Positions 41,379-50,239 of a DNA stretch of 64,000 nucleotides are shown here, piece after piece (position 1 is the first letter of the stretch; every line of letters starts with the position of its first letter). The notes under the pieces were generated by a model. The model made no database searches. It was not told the origin of the DNA and saw nothing but the letters and a program-made list of their open reading frames with translations. Both the position numbers and the translations under genes were made by a program. The stretch lies in contig CP051187.1 in the NCBI GenBank assembly GCA_038087035.1, forward strand, positions 248,001-312,000, written 5' to 3'. The stretch comes from Gloeotrichia echinulata CP02. Lineage in GTDB: Bacteria; Cyanobacteriota; Cyanobacteriia; Cyanobacteriales; Nostocaceae.

Positions 41379-42329
41379 TTAGACTTTTTGTACAAGGCGC
41401 CGTCCGAGTAAACCTTGGGGTCTAACTAACAGCATGATAAATAGTATTCCAAAGGCTACTGCATCTTTATAAGCAGAGTATTCACCGGGAACAAACGCTT
41501 CTGCTAGTCCAATCACTAAACCGCCGAGAACTGCGCCGGGAATGCTACCTAAACCACCTAAAACAATTACTGCTAAACCCCGTAAACCAAAAGCAATCCC
41601 AAAGTATGGTCCTGCAATACTAACACTAGAAGCCACCAAAGTTCCCGCCAAGCCAGCTAAAAAACTGCTAATAAAAAATGTTAGGATAATAAAAGCATCG
41701 GTGTTAATTCCTAACAAACTAGCGGTAATTGGATCTTCGGCGATCGCTTGCATTGCTTTCCCATATTTAGTACGATTAATAAAATAAGTCATGATACTGA
41801 CAATCACTACAGATACAGCAAAAATTACCACCTGTACACTACGAATGGGAATCGGGTTATCAGAACTACCAAAGTTAATTGAAGGTGGTAAATTACCGTA
41901 AGCATCTGCGGGAAATGTGTAACTTTCTGCTCCTACTAAATACTGTATTAAGTTGACAATTACCACCGCCACACCCAAGCTAGAAACAACTGTCAACAAT
42001 GGGTCAGAACCCTTACGGCGCAAAGGTTGAAAAGCAATGCGTTCTGTCGCTACTCCCACCAATCCCGCGAGAATACTTCCTAATATTAAAGCTATGGGAA
42101 ATGGTAATTTTATCGGTAGAACCGCATTAGCTAGCAAACCGTTAAATCCAAAAGTACCACCGATGAGTGCATATGTGAAATATGCACCCAAGGTAAAAAC
42201 TGCACCATGAGCTAAATTAATGATGCCCAAAATAGAATAAACTAGGGTATATCCCAAAGCAAAAATCGCGTAGACGCTGCCGATAGATAACCCATTCAAA
42301 AATTGCTGTATAAACAGATTCAAATCCAT
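41379..42329 (-). CDS. livH: LivH-type permease of branched-chain/neutral amino-acid ABC transporter
   Basis: 316 aa, multi-helix. FLNGLSIGSVYAIFALGYTL, GIINLAHGAVFTLGAYFTYA and GKAMQAIAEDPITASLLGIN (coupling loop) define LivH; LGGLGSIPGAVLGGLVIGLA follows. I chose ATG 42329 (MDLNLFIQQ) rather than an in-frame start at 42422, which would overlap the binding-protein gene. It begins 7 bp after that gene stops. Confidence 0.92.
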   Translation of the reverse strand: MDLNLFIQQFLNGLSIGSVYAIFALGYTLVYSILGIINLAHGAVFTLGAYFTYALIGGTFGFNGLLANAVLPIKLPFPIALILGSILAGLVGVATERIAFQPLRRKGSDPLLTVVSSLGVAVVIVNLIQYLVGAESYTFPADAYGNLPPSINFGSSDNPIPIRSVQVVIFAVSVVIVSIMTYFINRTKYGKAMQAIAEDPITASLLGINTDAFIILTFFISSFLAGLAGTLVASSVSIAGPYFGIAFGLRGLAVIVLGGLGSIPGAVLGGLVIGLAEAFVPGEYSAYKDAVAFGILFIMLLVRPQGLLGRRLVQKV

Positions 42330-42336
42330 AAGGTAA

Positions 42337-43563
42337 TTACTTGATAAATGTAAATTTCCCCTTGGTTCCGTCTTTTTCCATCTTAATTTGAGCGACGTAA
42401 AACTCTTTTTGAACGACATCACCTACAGGTGTAAAAGAAATTTCACCCAGGGGCGTATTATATTTTCCGGCTAGGATTTGCTTATTCAATTCTGTACGCA
42501 ATTGAGGTAGCGCCAACTTACTAATTTTGCTCTTTTTATCTAAATCCTTCAGCGCTTCTACATACACCTGCACCGCTGCAAAAGCTTGAGCGCTAAATTG
42601 AGGTGGTTCTTTTTTGTATTGGTCAACGTAGGTTTTACGAAATGTCGAATTAATCTCATTTTGGTGTTCAGGACTGTAAGCTTGAGCAATAATTACGCCA
42701 TCGCAAAGTGCTTTACACACTGAGAATATATTAGAACTATTTAGACCATTACCACCAACAATTAAACCTTTATAACCCAGTTCTCGCAATTGTCGCACCA
42801 AGTTACCACTATCTGCAACTAGACCAGAAATCACAATTAAATCTGGTTTTAAGTTAATTGCATTCGTAGCTTGGCTTTGAAAATCTGTATCAGTAGTTTG
42901 GAACTTTTGTATTGTTACCGTTTCCAGTCCCTGATCCTTCACAGTTTTTTGGAAAATATCCGTTTCCGATTTACTATAGGAATCATTTTGAGCGTAAAAA
43001 ACTGCTACTTTTTTAATTTGGGGATTTTGCTTGAGTGCAGCTTTAATCGAATTAGGAGCAACAATAGAACTTGGTGCCGATACACGAGCAATATAATCAC
43101 CAATTTCTGGAATACCTTTAGCCGTATTAGATGCTGCTACAACTGGAACTTTAGCACGTTCGGCAATCGGGTCAGCACTAAAAGCTTGCTGTGACAAAGT
43201 AGGACCCACAATTCCTACGACTTTATCTTTATTAATTAAACTTTGAAAAGCGTTAATTGCTCCTGCTTCATCACCACCAGAATCTTGAAACACCAATTTA
43301 ATCGGTGTACCGTTAATCCCACCCTGATCATTAAAATACTTTTCAGCAATTTTCGCACCAGCAACTCCCTCTTGACCGATTAACGCCACATTGCTAGTTT
43401 GAGCAAAAGCCACACCGATAGGAATAGCGCCACCCGTCGTTGCTGTAGTATTAGTTGAGTCATCATTTCGAGAATTCGTACCAGTATTAGCGCCACCACA
43501 GGCTGTTAGCAGCAGAGTACAAGTAACAAAAAATGCAGATGTCAGCGCAGCGGATTTTTTCAT
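42337..43563 (-). CDS. Branched-chain/neutral amino-acid binding lipoprotein (LivJ/NatB-like)
   Basis: 408 aa from ATG 43563. Lipoprotein signal MKKSAALTSAFFVTCTLLLT with lipobox LTACGG, then an Asn/Thr linker and a LivJ-type domain: GVAFAQTSNVALIGQEGVAG, NDQGGINGTPIKLVFQD, and VGIVGPTLSQQAFSADPIAE. C-terminus GKYNTPLGEISFTPVGDV. It captures substrate for LivHMGF outside the cytoplasmic membrane. First gene of the operon. The N-I (Nat) system of Anabaena is related; urea transport (Urt) is less likely because of lipobox and motif differences. Confidence 0.88.
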   Translation of the reverse strand: MKKSAALTSAFFVTCTLLLTACGGANTGTNSRNDDSTNTTATTGGAIPIGVAFAQTSNVALIGQEGVAGAKIAEKYFNDQGGINGTPIKLVFQDSGGDEAGAINAFQSLINKDKVVGIVGPTLSQQAFSADPIAERAKVPVVAASNTAKGIPEIGDYIARVSAPSSIVAPNSIKAALKQNPQIKKVAVFYAQNDSYSKSETDIFQKTVKDQGLETVTIQKFQTTDTDFQSQATNAINLKPDLIVISGLVADSGNLVRQLRELGYKGLIVGGNGLNSSNIFSVCKALCDGVIIAQAYSPEHQNEINSTFRKTYVDQYKKEPPQFSAQAFAAVQVYVEALKDLDKKSKISKLALPQLRTELNKQILAGKYNTPLGEISFTPVGDVVQKEFYVAQIKMEKDGTKGKFTFIK

Positions 43564-43759
43564 GAATGAATAATAATCTAGTTTGAGAACCATATTTATT
43601 TGACCATGCAACGGCAAAGCTTTCAAGTAAATTAGCTACATTGCTATTGCTTGTATCTTGTAGGCTGCGTCAGATTTGAGAAATTGGTGATTATCACGAG
43701 ACTTTTGACATCTGACGCACCTTACTAATTTACCAGTTGCGTAACTCCTGAAAAGGTAA

Positions 43760-44995
43760 TTAAGTTAGCCTAGCGCATGACAAATTACTAAAGCTTTTCA
43801 TAAAGCGGCGATCAATCCAATCTTTCCCACACCACAAGAGTTTATGAGGTGGTAAAATCAGCCTACCTCGGATAGCCATAGCTCGTCCATCCCCTGTACC
43901 AATTAAGCTTAAATATTCTTGCTGTGGTTTATAGGGTTTGAGAGATTTTCCTAATAAAAATCGCTGCAAATTCTCAAATAAAGGCTTACCCTGTCGCACA
44001 GCAAATACCCCAGCTTTCGGACGGGGATGATTTACCATTGTCGCAATATCACCCGCTGCAAATATGTAGGGGTGCGTTGGCGATTGTAATGTGTCATCTA
44101 CCAAAATAAAACCTGGCTCATTAGTCCTCAGTCCTGATGTTTTTATCCATTCGGGTGCTGATGCTTGTGTTACCCAGAAAATTTTATTGCACTCTACTAT
44201 CAACCCAGATTTACATTTGATTTGCAATATTTCTTCTATTCCCCTTTCTGGTTGCAAAAAAGGGTTAGGGGTCAAGTTCTTATGTTCGATTTGACAAACT
44301 GTTTCCCCTAAATGCAACTTAATACCACGTCTAATTAAAATTTGCTGAATTTGCAGCCGCACTGACTGATAATAATTCGGCGTCAATTCTGCATCACGTT
44401 GAAATAAATGAATTTCTAAATTCTGCCTTGGTTGTTGATTTTGATGCAAAATTCGCTGTAAATGTGCTTGCATCGATAGTGCTAATTCTACACCGCCAGC
44501 ACCTCCACCGACAATCCCAATTTTAATTGCTTTTTGAGGATTTTTCGCTACAATTTCTACTAGCTGATGCCAATGTTCTAGTAATTGTGAAACTGGTTTA
44601 GCTGGAATCGCATATTCTGCTGCACCCGATACAGATATTGTCGCTGGCGTACTGCCAATATCAATAGATATAACATCAAAATCTACCGCTGGATGGTTAG
44701 TACAGATCACTTTTTTATTTGCTATGTCAATACCAATTACTCTGTCAATGTACAACTGTGTTTGAGCAAAATTTGCTAAAGGTCTTAAGTCTATATGACA
44801 TTCATCGTGGCTATAAAATCCAGCAATGTGTCCCGGTAGCATTCCCGAATAAGGTGTATTTGCATCTGTCGTAATCAAAGTCAAACGAACACCAGGTAAG
44901 GGTTTCATCCCAAACATCTTCAGCACAATCACATGGCTATGACCACCACCAATCAGCACTAGGTCTTTAACTATCGGCTGTAAATCTTGCTGCAT
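43760..44995 (-). CDS. FAD/NAD(P) oxidoreductase, SelD-fusion type, without the SelD half
   Basis: 411 aa. FAD-binding VLIGGGHSHVIVLKMFGMKP (GxGxxG form), NAD loop IGIVGGGAGGVELALSMQAH, and the closing IFAAGDIATMVNHPRPKAGV. This matches the N-terminal oxidoreductase of cyanobacterial bifunctional selenide-water-dikinase (SelD) proteins of about 730 aa, including LIGTGDGRAMAIRGR and LLWCGKDWIDRRFMKSF. The kinase half is missing: the frame ends SNLSCARLT. Substrate unknown. ATG 44995. The downstream 133 bp contain no readable SelD sequence. Confidence 0.82.
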   Translation of the reverse strand: MQQDLQPIVKDLVLIGGGHSHVIVLKMFGMKPLPGVRLTLITTDANTPYSGMLPGHIAGFYSHDECHIDLRPLANFAQTQLYIDRVIGIDIANKKVICTNHPAVDFDVISIDIGSTPATISVSGAAEYAIPAKPVSQLLEHWHQLVEIVAKNPQKAIKIGIVGGGAGGVELALSMQAHLQRILHQNQQPRQNLEIHLFQRDAELTPNYYQSVRLQIQQILIRRGIKLHLGETVCQIEHKNLTPNPFLQPERGIEEILQIKCKSGLIVECNKIFWVTQASAPEWIKTSGLRTNEPGFILVDDTLQSPTHPYIFAAGDIATMVNHPRPKAGVFAVRQGKPLFENLQRFLLGKSLKPYKPQQEYLSLIGTGDGRAMAIRGRLILPPHKLLWCGKDWIDRRFMKSFSNLSCARLT

Positions 44996-45561
44996 CTGTC
45001 TTGAAAATATTGCTGAGTCCTGAGTGGAGATTTATTAGTAAAGGAAGAAATATTATAGCCTCATTGTGAGCAATTCCCGGTGCAATACTGCTCGGTTAAG
45101 GAAAATCGTAGGTTGGGTTGAGGCTCTGCGTACTCCTTCGGAGAACCCGCAGGGTAACCCAACAAAGCCCTTCGATAGATTTTTCAGATCCGCTTTTGAA
45201 TTTTCAGTGCAGGTTTTATGATATAAGTTGATCACATCAGGATCATCCGTATTTCAAAAAAACCCTTGATTGTCTGTTCAGCAACCGAACAGACCAGTCT
45301 ACTGCTGGCTATTTTCAGGGACTTAGGGAAATCTATATCGTCAGGGTAACAGTCTTTTGTAGTGAGCGCAACTATTTACAGAGTATAGGACAGGGTGCGA
45401 TATAACAAGCATCTGCGTTTATTTGTTCTTAAATTTATATTTTCGGTTTTTGGTAAATCTAATCCCGACATTTACTAAATATTCAGGATTTGTCTATGGA
45501 TGGAAAAATCACTTACGCAACTAAATTATTCAAAATAATTTTGGAAATGTGGAGAGTAATT
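44996..45561. other. Intergenic region, 566 bp, no convincing gene
   Basis: Holds a repeat block GGTTGGGTTGAGGCTCTGCG ... GGGTAACCCAAC (45111-45163) of the dispersed type, and a hairpin TCTGTTC AGCAAC GAACAGA (45272-45292). A 60-aa minus frame over the repeats is rejected. Confidence 0.65.
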
Positions 45562-46308
45562 ATGAATGGTTATCAGAATGGTAAAATTCTTTTGCCGAGG
45601 AATAAAAATTACTTGCCGAATATAGATTTGGGAATAATCACCAGTAGGAGAAAAATCAAGAAAACTAAATTTCCATCCCCCAAGCAACGCTTAAAAATAG
45701 CCTTTGAACAGCTAGATAATCATCAAAATCTAGAAACAAGTCTGACTGCAATTGATGATTTAGAGCAAATCGCCCTTGAATATCCACAATTTCACTGGAT
45801 AATCATGGACAATCTCACTATGTTTGTCCGTAATCATGCGCCCTATCAGCCCCAAGCAGAACTGAAACCTAACACATCCCTAGGAATTCGTCAAGATATT
45901 CAAGCAGCTTTGACTGTAATTGCTAGAAGAGATATCAACCAAGACCCAGAAAATGAGCAACTTGATTTGAGTCATACAGACATGAGCGGCGTCAACCTTT
46001 CAGGGGCTAATCTAGAAAAGGCAAACCTCTATCAAAGTAATCTTTCAGGCGCAGAACTTTGCGGGGCTAATTTATCTGGAGTAATCCTCACTGCAGCCAA
46101 CCTCAAAGGCGCAAACCTATCTGGGGCTAATTTGCATCGAACAATCCTCAGTGCAGCCAACCTCGACTGCGCCAACCTCTCTGATGCTAACCTGTATCAG
46201 GCTAATCTATATCTAGCGACCCTATATGACGCCATCCTCGATAATACCATGTTTCGTGGGGCAAATCTCAGAGAGTGCAAATTTTCAGATGTAGATATAC
46301 CAGACTAG
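45562..46308 (+). CDS. Pentapeptide-repeat protein
   Basis: 248 aa from ATG 45562. N-terminal region about 120 residues (QLDNHQNLETSLTAIDDLEQ), like the linker found in cyanobacterial proteins that anchor to membranes, then about 18 A(D/N)LXX pentapeptides (LSGANLEKANLYQSNLSGAE) from residue 140 on, forming a right-handed beta-helix. GGAGAG (45551-45556) is 5 nt before this ATG; in-frame starts at 45496 and TTG 45490 extend it by 22-24 residues. Role unknown; such proteins may be scaffolds or DNA mimics. Confidence 0.85.
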   Translation: MNGYQNGKILLPRNKNYLPNIDLGIITSRRKIKKTKFPSPKQRLKIAFEQLDNHQNLETSLTAIDDLEQIALEYPQFHWIIMDNLTMFVRNHAPYQPQAELKPNTSLGIRQDIQAALTVIARRDINQDPENEQLDLSHTDMSGVNLSGANLEKANLYQSNLSGAELCGANLSGVILTAANLKGANLSGANLHRTILSAANLDCANLSDANLYQANLYLATLYDAILDNTMFRGANLRECKFSDVDIPD

Positions 46309-46312
46309 CTCC

Positions 46313-46786
46313 TCATCCCCTCCTTTCCCCCTCGCCCATTCCGTCGGCGCGTTCTCGTGTCAAACTATCAATGGCATCACCTAAGGCAGTGGTTAAGCTT
46401 TGGCGAGTTTGGGCGTGGTTATCTTGTTCAATTTTCAAAGCTTGTAGCAGGCGATCGCGTTCTTTGATGAGTGTAATTAATTTAGTTTTCAATTCCTCAA
46501 AAGATTCGAGTTGCGAGATTTCTTGTTCAATCGCTGTTTGGAGTGTAGTTTCAGCAAGTGTCCCTTCCTCAAAACCCTGGAGTTTTTGAATTTCTGCTTT
46601 TAGGGATGCGATCGCCTGTTGGGACAGCTGAATATCTGTACGGCGTTGTTCTGCCTCTGTGTTATACAGTTTACGCCATCTTTCCGCACTTTCCCAACCT
46701 GCATCGCGATCGCGCTGTAATTGCTCCATCTGCTGTTTGAGTGCTTGAATTTCTCCTAACCATTGTTTTGTTAAGTCTTGATTCAT
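46313..46786 (-). CDS. Coiled-coil hypothetical protein (157 aa)
   Basis: Almost wholly helical and charged: QWLGEIQALKQQMEQLQRDR, then LKAEIQKLQG and LITLIKERDRLLQALKIEQD, giving long coiled coil. Gly/Glu-rich end DGMGEGERRG. ATG 46786. Its stop lies 4 bp from the pentapeptide-protein stop (convergent). Probable structural or scaffolding role; family not recognised. Confidence 0.72.
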   Translation of the reverse strand: MNQDLTKQWLGEIQALKQQMEQLQRDRDAGWESAERWRKLYNTEAEQRRTDIQLSQQAIASLKAEIQKLQGFEEGTLAETTLQTAIEQEISQLESFEELKTKLITLIKERDRLLQALKIEQDNHAQTRQSLTTALGDAIDSLTRERADGMGEGERRG

Positions 46787-46795
46787 AGTTATTTC

Positions 46796-47023
46796 TCATT
46801 TGTCATTTGTCATTTGTCATTTGTCATTTGTCATTTGTCATTTGTCAGTTGTCATTTGTCATTTGTCATTTGTCATTTGTCATTTGTCAGTTGTCAGTTG
46901 TCATTTGTCATTTGTCATTACTCATTACTCATTACTCATTACTCATTACTCATTACTCATTACTCATTACTCTTTGTCATTTGTCCGCTCCCCAATCCCC
47001 AATCCCCAATCCCCAATCCCCAA
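46796..47023. repeat. Heptamer arrays GTCATTT, CATTACT and CCCCAAT
   Basis: About 17 GTCATTT/GTCAGTT units (46796-46918), about 8 CATTACT units (46918-46972), then CCCCAATC repeats (46989-47022). They separate the coiled-coil gene from yihY. Three overlapping 80-87-aa frames are repeat translations. Confidence 0.92.
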
Positions 47024-47123
47024 ATCAGTATTTTTTCGTAAAAAAGAAGTAATAAGATAGATGCGTCGCCACAGAATACTTGGCACATTAGTTGAGAAAA
47101 CCACACAGTCATAACTCACAATC

Positions 47124-48023
47124 ATGGACAAGCCTCCTTTTGTCCGCTTCTTTCGTCACCTCAATTGGCGCACGCTGAAGAAAACTTTGACGAAGACCAT
47201 CGAAAGCCGACTTTTAGGACTAGCCTCAGAAATTGCCTTCAATGCCATGTTATCGCTGTTTCCGGCTATACTCGCATTTCTAACAGCCATTGGCTTATTG
47301 GCAGAATCTTTGCAAGACACTTTTAAGCAGCTAACGGATCAACTTAGTCACATCATCCCAGAAGAAGCGCTAGATCTGATTGGTGATTTTGCCACAAAAG
47401 AAATTGCTAATTCCAAAAATAGTAGCTTGTTTTCTTTGAGTTTTGCACTGGCAATTTGGACTGCTTCTGGCGCCATAAGTGCTGGGATGGCGTCCTTTGA
47501 TCAAATTCATCAAATTCCCAAACAGAACATGCGCCCCTTTTGGAAAGCCAAACTCGTATCTCTAGGATTAACAATTGGGAGCATTTTACTGTTGTTGCTG
47601 GCTTCTTTCTTAATCTTTATTAGTGATATATTATTAAATATTGTCGTCCGTCAACATAGTTATTTAAACTTTTTATCCCATCTTTGGCAACTATTACTGT
47701 GGCCTTTAGCTTTAGGTATTATTGCCGCTGCTTTTGGCTTTATCTATAGCTATGGACCGAGTGTGTGGATATCAGGTACACCGATTATGCCAGGAGCAAT
47801 TTTAGCAGCTATTGTCTGGGCGATTTTATCTGGCTTATTTCGGCTTTATGTGACTAATTTTGGTAACTACAACAAAGTTTATGGTGCTGTAGGCGCTGTG
47901 ATAGTTTTAATGTTATGGCTGTGGATGAGTTCCTTTGTACTATTGGTGGGAGACCAATTGAATGTAATTGTGGGCGAAGATATGCACTCACCAAAGGACT
48001 CGAAGTTTGTCAAAAAATCTTAA
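47124..48023 (+). CDS. YihY/BrkB family inner-membrane protein
   Basis: 299 aa, six predicted helices. The N-terminal LGLASEIAFNAMLSLFPAIL is the family AxxxAFxxLLSLFPALL motif; LTIGSILLLLLASFLIFISD and IVLMLWLWMSSFVLLVGDQL (helix near the C-terminus, family DNY/W-type end) follow. Often mislabelled ribonuclease BN; the true role is not known. ATG 47124. A TTG-start DUF4112 gene follows 152 bp downstream. Confidence 0.88.
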   Translation: MDKPPFVRFFRHLNWRTLKKTLTKTIESRLLGLASEIAFNAMLSLFPAILAFLTAIGLLAESLQDTFKQLTDQLSHIIPEEALDLIGDFATKEIANSKNSSLFSLSFALAIWTASGAISAGMASFDQIHQIPKQNMRPFWKAKLVSLGLTIGSILLLLLASFLIFISDILLNIVVRQHSYLNFLSHLWQLLLWPLALGIIAAAFGFIYSYGPSVWISGTPIMPGAILAAIVWAILSGLFRLYVTNFGNYNKVYGAVGAVIVLMLWLWMSSFVLLVGDQLNVIVGEDMHSPKDSKFVKKS

Positions 48024-48175
48024 GTATGTAGCTATAAATACATTTCGCCGTTGAAAAGTTATAACACAGCAGTAAAATATACGAGAATTCTACGTCCTCA
48101 AGAAAGCGATCGCCCCAATGCCCTGATTTTACCTCTCGGTTTTCCACTATTGAACCCGATGCCAAGGCCCCTACC

Positions 48176-48625
48176 TTGAAGCGCCTACGTCAACTTAGCT
48201 GGTTACTCGATAATGCTGTTACCATTCCCGGAACCCATGTTGGTATTGGCTTAGATCCACTTATAGGATTAATACCTATTGGTGGTGATTTTTTAGGAGT
48301 CATGCTTTCTTGCTACATTGTCTTAGAAGCCGCGCGGCTAGGCGTGCCTAAAAGGACACTCAGTAAAATGGTCTTCAATATCGTTATTGATGGTTTGGTA
48401 GGTTCTATCCCACTGCTGGGAGACTTTTTTGATTTTGCTTGGACGGCTAATACTTTTAATATCAAGCTCTTGGAAGAGTACTTAAAATTCCCCAGCCAAA
48501 ATAAAAGTGCTGATGGATGGTTTATCTTTGCTGTTTTGGTCGGATTATTAGTCGTGGCTATTATCTTAGTCGCCATCCCAGTTATACTAATTAGATTGTT
48601 GTGGCAGTCCTTAATTGGCGGCTAA
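48176..48625 (+). CDS. DUF4112 membrane protein, start uncertain
   Basis: 149 aa from TTG 48176. The motif VTIPGTHVGIGLDPLIGLIP, then GGDFLGVMLSCYIVLEAARL and a C-terminal hydrophobic segment match DUF4112. The same frame is open upstream to 48065 and reads RFSTIEPDAKAPTLKRLRQL, which resembles the family N-terminus, yet no ATG/GTG/TTG occurs there. The natural start may be lost, non-canonical or frameshifted. The hydrolase gene's ORF overlaps its 3' end but its real start is later. Confidence 0.72.
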   Translation: MKRLRQLSWLLDNAVTIPGTHVGIGLDPLIGLIPIGGDFLGVMLSCYIVLEAARLGVPKRTLSKMVFNIVIDGLVGSIPLLGDFFDFAWTANTFNIKLLEEYLKFPSQNKSADGWFIFAVLVGLLVVAIILVAIPVILIRLLWQSLIGG

Positions 48626-48645
48626 ATTCGTCATTGATAAAAAAA

Positions 48646-49581
48646 ATGAAAGATTGGTGGGATACTACTTTTCCTCAAGGGCGGCAAAGTTTAATTATTA
48701 CTGATAGTCAAGGTTATCCTGTACAAATTGCTTATGGTGAGAAAGGTACAGGTAAACCGCTGATTTTATTACATGGGATGGGCAACTGGAGCTACAATTG
48801 GCGTCACACCATTACGCCATTGTCTAAATATTTTCGCGTAATTTGTTTTGATGCTAAAGGTTATGGTTTTTCCGAAAAACCTTTGTCTCGCCGTGAAAAT
48901 AACGGACATCAAGTTCTTGAGCTAGCGCGGATTATTCAGGCTTTATGTGATGAACCTGCTGTGATTATCGCCGAATCTTTGGGAGCATTAGTTTCCCTAT
49001 CCCTGGCTCAAGAATATCCTGAATTAATAGCGCGGTTAGTAGTCATTAATGTACCAATTTTTGCTGAAACTTTACCCCATTGGGGAATGTGGTTATTAGC
49101 CAAAACGCCGCTGGAAATACTGCAAACAATTGACTCTTTGCGTCTCGCATATTTGTTTGCGCCTCTATTTCGAGAATTCATGGCAATTCAAAGACGTGGC
49201 GTACTATTTGACCCATCCATCCTCAATGAGGAAGATATCTACTGGATATGTTACCCATTTATTGAGTTTCCTGGTACTATTGTCAAAATCGCTGAAGAAT
49301 TACAAATAGCAGCAAAGGAATTAGAAGATTACCAAACTAATAAACCAAATCTCCTCAGTCAAATTCAAAATAAACTGGATAAAATTTATTGTCCCACACT
49401 AATTTTATGGGGTGAGCAAGATAGTTGGTTCCCGGTTAGTCACGGTTACAAATTATATCAATCTCTCCCTAATGCTAAGTTACAAATTCTGCCTAACTGT
49501 TGTCATGATGCTGCTACTGGTTCTTCAGAACATCTGAATCTTGAGATTCTTGAGTTCCTGCGGGATACGAATTTTTTATAA
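48646..49581 (+). CDS. Alpha/beta hydrolase
   Basis: 311 aa from ATG 48646. HGMGNWSYNWRHTI (HG oxyanion motif), nucleophile Ser in IIAESLGALVSLSL (elbow ESLG rather than GxSxG), Asp in ILWGEQDSWFPVSH and His in NCCHDAATGSSEH are in order. Cytosolic, no signal. A GTG at 48601 would overlap the DUF4112 gene. Substrate cannot be deduced. A perfect 15-bp hairpin follows the stop. Confidence 0.87.
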   Translation: MKDWWDTTFPQGRQSLIITDSQGYPVQIAYGEKGTGKPLILLHGMGNWSYNWRHTITPLSKYFRVICFDAKGYGFSEKPLSRRENNGHQVLELARIIQALCDEPAVIIAESLGALVSLSLAQEYPELIARLVVINVPIFAETLPHWGMWLLAKTPLEILQTIDSLRLAYLFAPLFREFMAIQRRGVLFDPSILNEEDIYWICYPFIEFPGTIVKIAEELQIAAKELEDYQTNKPNLLSQIQNKLDKIYCPTLILWGEQDSWFPVSHGYKLYQSLPNAKLQILPNCCHDAATGSSEHLNLEILEFLRDTNFL

Positions 49582-49615
49582 GTTAAGAGCCGGAAATTTA
49601 TTTCCGGCTCTTAAC
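49582..49615 (+). terminator. Perfect hairpin after the hydrolase gene
   Basis: GTTAAGAGCCGGAAA / TTTCCGGCTCTTAAC, 15-bp stem with 4-nt loop TTTA, directly following the stop codon. Likely terminator although no U-tract is present. Confidence 0.7.
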
Positions 49616-50239
49616 CTAGCAGTATTGGGATGGAGTTTCCCGTCGCTTTTAATAAATAATAAGTGAGAGAAGGCATACCATTCGCCTTAATTCTCCCACT
49701 CTGTCATTTGCCACTGGAGCGTTCAGGAATATGTATGGATACTGCCCTTTATTTAGGGGGCTAAAGTGTAATTTAACGACAATATCCAGACAAAATTAAT
49801 GTTCCTGTTGCGGCAAATGCCAAGGTTCATTACTGTTTATAATCTGCCAATACAAATGATTGGTAGATATAATTATTGTGTACAATCAAATCAATCCGAA
49901 AAACTTGTATTTACAAGTAATATGATTGTTTGGTAGACCCTGATAACAACACCCTTGAAGTCGTTTATCTTTTACAAATTTAACTGAATTATTTTTGGCT
50001 TGGTTGCCATTTTGGCATTTTTTGAAATTTAATATTTATTGACTGTTGAGTGTTAGTAGTTAGTGGGGTGCGTCAGATTTGAGTTTTTCCTGATTCTCAA
50101 CAGATTTTTGACATCTGACCCAGCTTACAAAATATTCAAGTTTCAAGTTCCTAGCGTGGCGTTTGGAGTGGTAGGGGCGCAAGGCCTTGCGCCCCTACGG
50201 AGCAAGGCCTTGCGCCCCTACAATGTGGGAAAGTCTATC
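49616..50239. other. Intergenic region with palindromic repeats
   Basis: AT-rich 400 bp without a convincing gene. Then palindromes GTAGGGGCGCAAGG/CCTTGCGCCCCTAC at 50171-50198 and a partial second copy at 50199-50221, tandem to the first. The family also occurs at 7781 and 54847. Confidence 0.7.

Noticed and set aside
45053..45235. 60-aa minus frame
   Set aside because: Spans a dispersed repeat block; no coding pattern.
46778..47060. Three overlapping 81-87-aa frames in heptamer repeats
   Set aside because: Same repeat translated in three frames.
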